Source: Oscillospiraceae bacterium (GTDB taxonomy: Bacteria > Bacillota > Clostridia > Oscillospirales > Oscillospiraceae). From it: 24,418 nucleotides of DNA. The stretch lies in NCBI GenBank assembly GCA_031266955.1, contig JAISAA010000290.1, forward strand, positions 1 to 24,418, written 5' to 3'. Shown here piece after piece: positions 7,208 to 16,500 of this stretch. Position 1 is the stretch's first letter. Every line of letters begins with the position of its first letter. Both the position numbers and the translations under genes were made by a program. The notes under the pieces were generated by a model, which saw nothing but the letters and a program-made list of their open reading frames with translations, did no database searches and had not been told where the DNA came from.

Positions 7208-7256
7208 CCCCCCTCATTCCCCTGACGGCTTGCCGACAGGGAAACAATGAAAGGGG
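7208..7256 (+). promoter_or_regulatory. Leader hairpin sequestering the toxin ribosome-binding site, copy 2
   Basis: CCCCCCTCATT at 7208-7218 can pair with AATGAAAGGGG at 7246-7256, again hiding AAAGGGG. The inner CCCTG-CGGC / GCCG-CAGGG stem is kept although one unpaired G present in copy 1 is missing here, so the difference falls in a bulge and not in the stem. Confidence 0.65.
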
Positions 7257-7264
7257 TGATGCGT

Positions 7265-7375
7265 ATGTCGGTGTACGAGGCTCTTGTGTTGGCAATAGAG
7301 ATTGCGGCGCTCATAGTCGCGATATTGAGTTACATCAGAGACGATGATGACAACGATGACGATAAACGAAAGTAA
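7265..7375 (+). CDS. Holin-like toxin peptide, putative type I toxin, copy 2
   Basis: A 36-residue peptide identical to copy 1 through residue 19 (MSVYEALVLAIEIAALIVA), with Ile for Val at residue 20 and an acidic tail expanded by three residues to four Asp, Asn, three Asp, then KRK. The start at ATG 7265 is set by AAAGGGG (7250-7256) 8 bases upstream. One membrane helix followed by a polar tail fits the putative holin-like toxin family. Like copy 1 it has its own sigma-A promoter, a ribosome site buried in a leader hairpin, a stop codon inside the terminator stem, and a converging antisense promoter. Near-identity suggests recent duplication or gene conversion, and possible cross-control by either antisense RNA. 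Confidence 0.78.
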   Translation: MSVYEALVLAIEIAALIVAILSYIRDDDDNDDDKRK

Positions 7376-7406
7376 CCGCCCCCAGCCTAAGAGTGCGGTT
7401 ACTTTC
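7368..7406. terminator. Bidirectional hairpin terminator of toxin cassette copy 2
   Basis: GAAAGTAACCGC at 7368-7379 pairs with GCGGTTACTTTC at 7395-7406 over 12 perfect bp; a CTTTG tract follows on the + strand. The stem equals that of copy 1 while the loop sequence differs, showing that the stem is the conserved part. Confidence 0.77.
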
Positions 7407-7452
7407 TTTGTAACTTAGCGTCTCCGGGCGAACCGTTTCGGTTTCGCCTTCC
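7368..7452 (-). ncRNA. Putative antisense antitoxin RNA, copy 2
   Basis: Predicted to start near 7452 from the minus-strand promoter and to end at the shared terminator, about 85 nt. It would pair with the 3' end of the toxin mRNA. Its 5' sequence repeats the 5' sequence of the toxin mRNA (GGAAGGC...ACGGTTCGCCC) because the cassette ends are inverted repeats. Confidence 0.6.
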
Positions 7453-7458
7453 GCACCA

Positions 7459-7487
7459 ATAATAACGCTATTCGCCGCGGATGTCAA
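7459..7487 (-). promoter_or_regulatory. Minus-strand sigma-A promoter for antisense RNA, copy 2
   Basis: On the minus strand, TTGACA (7482-7487) and TATTAT (7459-7464) are 17 bases apart. This looks stronger than the copy 1 antisense promoter because the -10 is closer to TATAAT. Confidence 0.77.
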
Positions 7488-7523
7488 GTGTCTGCGGCGA
7501 ATATTTTTTTAGAGGTTGATATT

Positions 7524-10500
7524 ATGACTGATACGAGAAATTTAGCTGAAAGATTGGCGGCGGCGAGGGCGGAGCTTGCGGCGAAGACGGCAGCGGCGGC
7601 GAGGGCGCGGACGCCTGTGCCGGGCGTTGGGTTGGCGGGTGTCGCCTCTGCGGTCGGGGCGGCGACGAACGCGGCGCGGGCGGTTGCGGGGGCGGACGTC
7701 GGCGCGGGTGCGCCGTTCTCCGTGCGCGCGCGCACGTTAAATCAAACGTCCGTCCCGGCAGGGACGGCGCAGACATTTCCGGAGAGATTACAGGCGGCGG
7801 AGGCAGAGTATAGGCGGAAAATTGCCGCCGATACTATTTCCGGGCTTGACGCGCGGGTGCTTGTGCAGCAGATCGTTGACGAGAGCTTTGCGGGGCAGAG
7901 CACGGCGAACACGCTTAAATCTGAGATTTTCCCACAGATTGACGTTATGAAAAGTTATTCGCGGAGCGGCGTTGAACAGTTTGCGCGGGAGGCTGTCACT
8001 CGCGCAACGCCCCTACCGGGTACGGTGGCGGCGCTTGGAGGTATCGTTACGGGGCTGTACGGCGCGCAGGAGAAGAAGAACGCGGCGGAGGCGAGTAAGC
8101 GCGCGGCGGCGGGGATGCAAGCGCGTGAAACGAATCCTGTAGGGTATGCGCAGTATTTACAGGCGAATAGGTTGACGGAGCGTGCGGCGGCAGTTAACGC
8201 GGGTGCGGGGCAACCCGTAGGGGCGGATGGCAATCCGCCCGTTACGTCCGGTATTGCGGGCGGATCGCCATCTGCCCCTACGAGCGCGGCGACGATGGAT
8301 CGTCTTGTTTCGGAATGGGAGGCGGCGGAGAGCCATGTGCGGAGTTTAGAACAGAGCGCGCCGGCGAGTGTGCCGCAGCAGTATCGCAAACTTATGGGGG
8401 CTGCCGGGACAGCGGAGGTCAGCGCGGCACGGGCAGAGGCGGAAGCGCGGCATAAAGAGCTTGTCGATTACGCGAGGGAGCACGGGTTTTATGACGGGAC
8501 TTCGTTTGGCGAGGGTGTGAAGTATCTCGCAGCCAAGACGTATAACGGGCTTAAAAACGCGCTGGGCGGCATTGGAGCCTTCGCTTGGGAAACATCGAAC
8601 GACGCGCAAATCAGTACGCTGGCGCGAGAGAGCGCCGCGAATCCCTTTAGCCAAACAAACGCGCAGATCTTGCCTGACGCACTGGCGCGTATCGACCGCC
8701 AAGGCGAGGCGCTTGACAAACAGGCGGCGCGAGTGGAGCAACGGGCGCAGACTATCGCGGATAAGTACGACGAGCAATATATGCCGGGCGCTTTGCGGTT
8801 TGCGGGGAGCGCGGCGGAGTCTGTCGGCGGTATGGCTCCGACTATAGCGCTGAATTTAGCTTTACCGGGTGCGGGTGGCGTGCCGGGGCTCGCGGCTATG
8901 GGGCTGAGCGCGGCGGGAAACAGCGCGGCACAAGCTTACGGCGAGGGCGCGTCACACAACCAAGCTATGGTCTACGGCGCGTTGAGCGGGCTAACCGAGA
9001 TCGGAACAGAGCTCTTGGGCGGCGCTATACTTAAAGGCGCGGGGGCGCTGGCGACGCGCATAGGCAACGCCGCGCCGAAGACCGCGGCGGCGATGGCGAG
9101 ATTCGCGAATTACCTTGACAACGGGATAGGTTCCGTGTTCCCGACGGGCGTGCGCAATCTCGGCGGCGTCGTGAGCGAGGGGCTTGAAGAAGCGGTTTCC
9201 GCTATCGCCGATCCGTTTCTGAGGCGCATTACATACGACCCGAATGCAAGAGTAAACTGGACGGACGTCGGGACGGACGCGGCGCTCGGCGCTGTTGTCG
9301 GCGCGTTCCTCGGGGGAGCCAGTAAGGTTAAAAACAACCTTATTACAATAGTTGAGCAAAATTATATGACTACAAAAATTATGCAGAAGATGAACGCGAC
9401 GGAGCCGACGATACCCAATTACGCGGCGTATGCGGGGCTTGTTGACGAGCTCACGGAGCAGGGGCTGAGTAAGACGAATCAAGTTAGGCTGAATAATACA
9501 CTTAACAAGCTGACGCGGAGAGTCGAGGCGACGTTCGAGAACGGGGCGGAGCTGCGTCCGGGCGCGGAGGGCACGGCGCAGGGTGCGGCGCAGGGTTCTA
9601 CGATGTACAGCGCGATGTATCGCAATCCGGCGGCGAGCGTTGAAGCGTTTTATGATTTCGCGATAAGCAACAGGGAAAATCCGAACGAGCTAAACAAGAG
9701 CTTCTATACGTACGAGACGCCGGAGGGAAGCACTGTTGATTTGCCATTCGACGCTGCTTTGCACTTAAAGGACAGTCATAATCTGACCGGCGCGCAAGTG
9801 GCGTCACTGCTCGGCAGCGTTGACGACATTCGGGCTTGGGCGAAGGCGTCCGACGTCAACAGCAATTACGACGGAACGCCTTTGAAAATTATCACGGAGG
9901 CCAACGGCAAACACGCCGGAATTCTTTTAGAAGCGCTTCCAAACGGCAGAGTTTTTGTCCGCACGGCGTTTTTCGGGACCGACAACGGACTTGCCGATTG
10001 GATAAGAAAAAGCGACCCCCGCGCGCTCACATCCGACAGTAACGTCGGCGAGTATTTCGCGGGCAATCGCCTTTCTTTGGGCGATATGTTATCACAGTTC
10101 AGAAGTGATGTCAATACCCAAAACACGGAAAATTTACAGGCACAGCGCGGCAATATTTCGCAGACGCTTGACCGTCTCGCGGCGGCCTCGGGAGTTAAGT
10201 TCAACATCGTGGATAACCTGCAAGCGCCGGAGGGCGCGAGCGAGAGCGTGCGGGGAAGCGTGATAAATGGGTATTACGACCCTGTTACGCGTGAGATATA
10301 CCTGAATAGAGGGCTCGATAGGACAGGGCGCGGCGTGCCGCGCCCCTACGGGGACGTCGATTCCGCCATACTGACTACGGCGATACACGAAATCACGCAC
10401 GACATTCAGCAGAAGGACGCGGCGTTTCACGCGGAGCTTGCGGACGCCGTGCGCGGGCTTATGGGTGCGGAGGCGTTCGACGCCGCGCTGAACGCATTGC

Positions 10501-13500
10501 CGAGCGCGTACCGTACAATGAATGCGGAGACGCGCGAGGCGGAGGTCGTCGCGAATTTCTTGCAAGAGACGCTCGGGAACGAGGACGCAGTGAACCGTAT
10601 GCTCGCGGAGCAGCCGGGCGCGTTGCGGCGTGTGCTGAACGCCATTCGGGAATGGATCGCGAATGTCATATCACGGCTTACTCAGAGCGCGGGAGACCGG
10701 GATGTTGCTATGCGGCTGCGGGTGTTAGAGGTGCGGTTTGCGGAGATGATGAAGGGCGCGACAACCTCCGGCGGCTCCGCCGCCACCTCCTTCACAGAAG
10801 GAGGCGTGGACGGCGGGTTAACCGTAGGGGGCGGCGTTATGTACAGCCTGTCCGACGCAGACGCGACTGAGAACAAGCGGACTGTGGCCGCTATGGAACC
10901 GGTGGCGGCGCTTACGGGGGATGAGTTCAGGGATGAGAAGGGCACTTTGCTTGAAAAAGTTCAGAGCTTTTTCAGGCGTACAGGCAATATTGAAAATCCC
11001 GATATAGGGACAATTGAGGTTTCGCGCAATAATATACGGGACAGTCTTTCGCACGGGTACGGAAGCGATAAGATCGCGGCGTTTGCCGCAGTTCCCGAAG
11101 TATTGCGGCAGGGTAAAATTATCGGCGGTGAAGATAATCGCGGCAACAGCGGCTTTGATTCATTTATCGTCGCCGCGCCTGTGACAATAAAAAACACGCC
11201 GTTTTTTGAAGGCGTGATTGTCAGAAGAAACATTGAGAATGGTGTGCAACGGTATTATGTACACGAGGTATGGGCGGAAAATAGCGAAGCGGACGCCCGT
11301 TCACAAACGTTGTCCACCGCCAACGACGGCAACCGACGCGGCGCGTCCGCTCCTACGCTGAACAGTGTACTCCGTGAATTGTGGAATGTCAAGCGGGAAA
11401 ATTCAGGCGGCGGCGACGTTATGTATTCCGCCGCCGATTCGCGGTATACGCAGTTGTATGATTCATACCCGAAAGAGCGCGCGGAGGCGCTTTCTGACAG
11501 CGCGCGCGGGCTTTTTGACGACGCCTGGGCGGGGATAGCGAACAACGAGGAATTGACGCTTGACGAATCGCGGAGGCTTGTGGATTACGCGCTGGAGCAG
11601 GCGGAGGCGTTTGGGCGCGCGATGAGCGAGGATATTGAAAGCACTGGGACATCCGGCGATGCCGCCCTTTCCGCGTCGGACAGGCTCGTTAGTTTTTACG
11701 ACGGGTCGAACGAGGATTACGGCGATAAGAAAGCCGAGGCGGCGCTAAGAAAGGCTGCGGTGGCACATCAGGCGGCGCTATCGGGATTGGACGCGGGAGA
11801 GGCGAACGCGGATGTTGAGGCGGGGGAAACCACGGGGGCGCCTGCGGTCGCCCAAGCAAGGGCAGAGGCAAGCCCCGCCCCTACGGACGGGGGGATCATG
11901 TCTGACGCCGATATGTCCGCGCGTGCGCGGCGCGTTCTTGATATGGAGCCGCGTAAGGTCAAACCGCGCGGCGCAATCAGCGAAAACGCGGCTGAAGAAC
12001 TCGCGCGCTCGTTTGGTGCAATGGAGAACGAAGACGACGGGCGTACCGCGCTGCTACCGGTAAAAAGCGTTGGAAAAATACTACGAAATCGCGGATTCGA
12101 TATTTCGACAATATTCCGAGACATACCCGAGCTATACGAAACCGCACTTCCTGCGTGGTCGGAGCCCGAGACGCGGCGCGAAGGGCACAAGGAGCACAGT
12201 AATATAAAGGCATATCATAATTACGTTAACGTGTTTACAGACGGTGGCGGCGAATACTACATACGCTTTACCATAACGGAAATGAACGCAAAGCCACACC
12301 AAACGGGAGAGAATTTTATCCACGGCACGGCAATCAGCGATGTCGGAATATACAAAAAGAGCAATTCCCTTGGTGAATCCGGAGTTCATCTCCCGGGCAC
12401 TTCAGGCGAACCGCTCTTTACGGACACAAGACTACAACAATTTTTCGATTCTGTCAATACCCAAAATGAAGAAATTTCGGAAACGGCGGACACGACCACG
12501 CCGACTGAGACAAGAGCCCCCAACCCCCGGCGCGGAGCGCCACCCCCTTCTGAGAAGGGGGCAGAGCCTGTGAAGAAGCGCACCACGCCAACGGAACGGA
12601 CGGCGCGGCGCAAGGTCAAGGCAAAACCGAAGACCGAGACCGCGAAAGCGCCGACGGCGGCGCAAAAGGCGGCGGCGCGTGATAAAGCCGTTAAGCGTTT
12701 GGAAAAAGAAAACGACAGAGTCGCCGCCGAGAATCGGCGTTTGCGCGATACATACAGTAAGGCCAAAGGAACAGACCTCAAACAGGAAACGGTGCAATTT
12801 ACCGCCGATAGGGTTTTGGCGGAGTTCGGGATAAAGCCGGGCAAGTCGAAAACGGAAGTCCGGCGGATGTTTGAGGATATGCGGCTGTACTTACGTACTC
12901 ACGCGAAACCGAGCTTTGAACATTTCGAGTCTATGGCCTATGAGACGGCGCAATATATCGTCAAGCGCGTTTCGCCTATGCCGAATATGAGGACGGCTAC
13001 GGATGTTGAAATTGCCGAGGCGAACGCGGCTATGGAGATGGCTTACCGTGAGCTGGCTAATGATATTCTCGGGATGTTTGACGCTATGACGAACGGGAAG
13101 CTGGCAAAGGTCACGCGGGCGGCGGAGAATATTGACGAGGCGACCCGGCGCTATAACGAACTCGTTGATACGTATGGGGCTTATGAGCCGGGAGAAACGC
13201 CGGCGCGGGATGTCAAGGTTCCGAAAAACACGGGGCACTTGGGCGACGACGCGTTTGTGCGGCGAGGCGCGCGCAACGCCGCGGAGGCGGCTGTTACCGC
13301 AGACGAGACCGTCAAGCTCATTGAGGAAGAAATAGTAAACGGAGTGTTTACGGATACGAGCGAAGCTCAGAAGCCGCTTATGGAAGACGCACGGACGCGC
13401 GTAACTACGGACACGCTCGACGCGCAGATCGGACGGCTCGACGCGATATTCGACGAACGCAGCGAGAAGCAAAAGCCGCTTTCCTCGCAGGAGCTGGCGG

Positions 13501-16500
13501 ACTTCTTCGAGCTGTATAAACAACTCAACACGGCGGGACGGCACAAAGACGCAGTGGACGTTATGGCGAAGCTGGCGATGTTCGGTACGTGGGCGGGGCG
13601 CTCCGTGTCGGCGTGGCGTATCCTGAAAGCCCTCGGGCCGGGCGGCGAGCTCAGTAAGTTGGATTCTGTATTGAAGCGCTTCAATAAATTCGACGGCGGC
13701 GATTATGAGCTGCCCGACTTCATACGCGACAAGATACTCGGCAACGAGGAGCAGGGCATCCCGCCGCTCGATATGGAGGACGACGATGCGGTCGCCGCCA
13801 TAGAGGCGGAGTTCATCGACTGGCTTGCCGCGCGCAAGCCCGCCACGCGCCGCGAGAAGTTCCGCAAATGGCGGTACGTTGCCATGCTCACAAACCCTGT
13901 GACGTGGACGCGCAACTTTACCGGAAACGCGCTCATGGCCGCGCTGAACGGAGCTTCCAAACCCTTAGAGCGCGCAATGCAGCGGGTGCTCCTGCCGAAG
14001 GGCGAGCGCACGGCTACGACGCAGCGTGCCACAAAAGAAACGCGCGCATACGCCGAGAAGTCATACGCCGAGATAGCGGACATACTGCGCGGCGACGACC
14101 CGGCGGACATAAGTGCCCGCGTCCGGGCAAAACGGATGCAGTTCAAGAACGGGATAGCCCGCGCTATGGACGAGCTGACGGACGCCGCTATGAACGGCGT
14201 GCCGCAATCGGAAAAGAGCGCGATCAAAAAGGTGCTCTCGCTGCTGTCGGACAGCAAGTTCCTGAAGATGTACTACACGAACGCGCTGTCGAACTACATC
14301 ACGGCGCGGGGTATTGACATCTCAGACGGTAGCGCAAAGAACACGGCGAGCCTCGACGCCGCGAGGCAATACGCCATAGACGAGGCGCTGCGGTTGACGT
14401 ACCGGCAAGACAACAAGTTCTCGAAACTCTACAATAAGCTGACCTCCGCGTTCCTCACGGGCGCGGGAGAATCGGGCTTCTCCGACGAGCTGCGTATGAT
14501 ACTTCTCGGGGGCGCGCTCCCTTACGCCAAGGTGCCGTCGAACATCCTAACGACGGCGCTGAACATCACGCCTGCGGGGCTTATCTACGACATTGGGCGA
14601 ATCGCGCACCAAAGCTGGGACGTACGCCACGGCAAATCTCTGCCGCCGAACGCGCGGGCGCTCGCGATAAGCAGACTTGCGCAGAGCGTCGCCGGGAACA
14701 CGCTGTTGACGGCGCTCGGGATATTCGGCTCGCTTATGGGCGTTATCCGCATAAAGCTTCCGGACGACGACAAGGGCGATTCCGACTACCAGAGCTGGCG
14801 CAGGGGTTACTCGCTTGAGATTTTCGGTATGTCTATCCCGCTTGGATGGGCGGCTCCGCTGTCCGTGCCGCTGTTCGTCGGCGCGGCGGCGACGGAGGCC
14901 GTGCAGGGCAAGCTGTCAAAGCTCGGCGGCGATGACTCGTTATTCGGCGTGGTGGGTACAATTGCGGCGGGAATGGCCGACCCGCTATTTGAAATGTCTA
15001 TGGTCAAGGGCGTCAACGACCTGTTGCGCGGCATACGCTACTCCGAGAACGGCGGGACGCTGTTATTGGGGCTGGCGGCGTCGATGGCGGAAGCGTACTA
15101 TGAACAGGCGTGGCCGTCTCTGGGCGGACGCCTCGCCTCTATATTCGACGCCGCGCAAAGGCGCACGACCGCCAACCCGGAAAACGAAATCCCGGATGGT
15201 CTGGAGCGGGCGCTGCTTTCGATGGCGTACAGGATACCGGGCGTCAGGAACATGGTGCTGGAGCCGAAGGTAGACGTGTGGGGACGCGAGATACGCAGCG
15301 AGGATACCGCGCTGCGCATACTCAACAATCTGCTGCTGCCCGCGTCCATAAGCCGTATAGAGGAACCCGCGTTCGACGAGGAACTCGGGCGGCTGTACGA
15401 GACGTTCTCCTACGTTGAGCGCGGCTCCGCCGCGCTCACTGATAATATCCGTGCCGCGCTCGCGCGCGGCAATGAGCGGCTCCCAAAGGGCGTTGACGCA
15501 GAACAGGCGGCGCAGCTGCGCAATATGGTATACCCGTCTGCCGCGCCGCAGACGTTCACATTCGAGGGTGAGAGCGGGCACAGGCTTGACGATAAAGATT
15601 ACACGAAGCTCGCGCGCGCCACGGGGAAGCTAAAATACGAGCTCACGAACGAGTTCATAAACAGCGACGTTTACGAGCAGCTTTCCGACGTCGAGCGGGC
15701 CGAAGGTCTTGACAAGATATACCGCTACGCGAACAGTATTTCGCGGTACGAGATGTTCGGCGACCGCGTGAGCACTACCAAGTCCGATATATCGGCGCAG
15801 GTCTACGCGAAGATTTCGGGGCTCTCCGTCGGCGAGTGGGTATCTGTCCGAAGCCGGCTGAGCGCCGACGCGCCGGCGGGGTCCACAGACGAACAGAAGC
15901 GGGCGTTTAAGGCTGACAAGGCGGAGTTTCTTATCGGTCTCGGGCTTAATGACGAGCAGACATATTTCACGGCGGAGAACATCAGCGGGTTCGGCGTGAC
16001 GACTGAAAATCTTGATATGCTCATCGACAACAAGGTGCCCCCGGCTGAGTATTTCGAGATGTACGCGAAATACGGGAACAACTACAAGCCGGCGGCTGAC
16101 CCGGAGCTTATCAGGAGCGAGCTGCGACTGAACGGCGCGACGGCGAGGGAGTATTGGAACCGGGCGGCGATCTCTGACCTAAACCTCGCGAGCCGCGTCA
16201 CGGGGAAGCTGAACGCGATCCAAGAGATATCCGGGCTCGCTTTGGGGGACGATAAGAAAATCGCGCTCGCCTCCGCGCTCGGTATCGGCGTCAACGCGAA
16301 CGATATACAAGAGGCGCTTGACGTAGGTATCTCCGCTGACGACGCGCTGCGGTACGCCGTAATGCAAGACGCCTACGCGAGCATTTCCAAGGCTTTGAGC
16401 CCGGCTTCGCCGGGCTCACGCATAACATCCGTGCCGCGCGAGAGCGCGGCAAAGGGCAACAGCAGCAGTTTAACTGCTATGATGTTTGCCATTGACGGAT

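Larger units (their letters stand above)
7150..7487. mobile_element. Toxin cassette copy 2 with 61-62 bp terminal inverted repeats
   Basis: A second copy of the unit at 2965-3289. Left end 7150-7210 and right end 7426-7487 carry the same ordered blocks: TTGACA, CGAATAG(T/C)GT, AT-rich -10, GGAAGGC and ACGGTTCGCCC. The interior from 7186 to 7375 is nearly identical to copy 1, apart from one base lost in the leader, a few substitutions and 9 extra bases in the Asp-coding tail. Similarity continues on the right to about 7511. The copy begins 7 bases after the stop of the 721-residue gene and ends 36 bases before the giant gene. Confidence 0.65.

Noticed and set aside
7488..7523. Upstream start of the giant gene inside the toxin cassette
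   Set aside because: It overlaps the edge of the antisense promoter region and has no ribosome site; ATG 7524 has one.
12891..13544. A 217-codon minus-strand frame inside the giant gene
   Set aside because: Arg/Leu-rich mirror sequence without a start signal; the giant gene is continuous across it.
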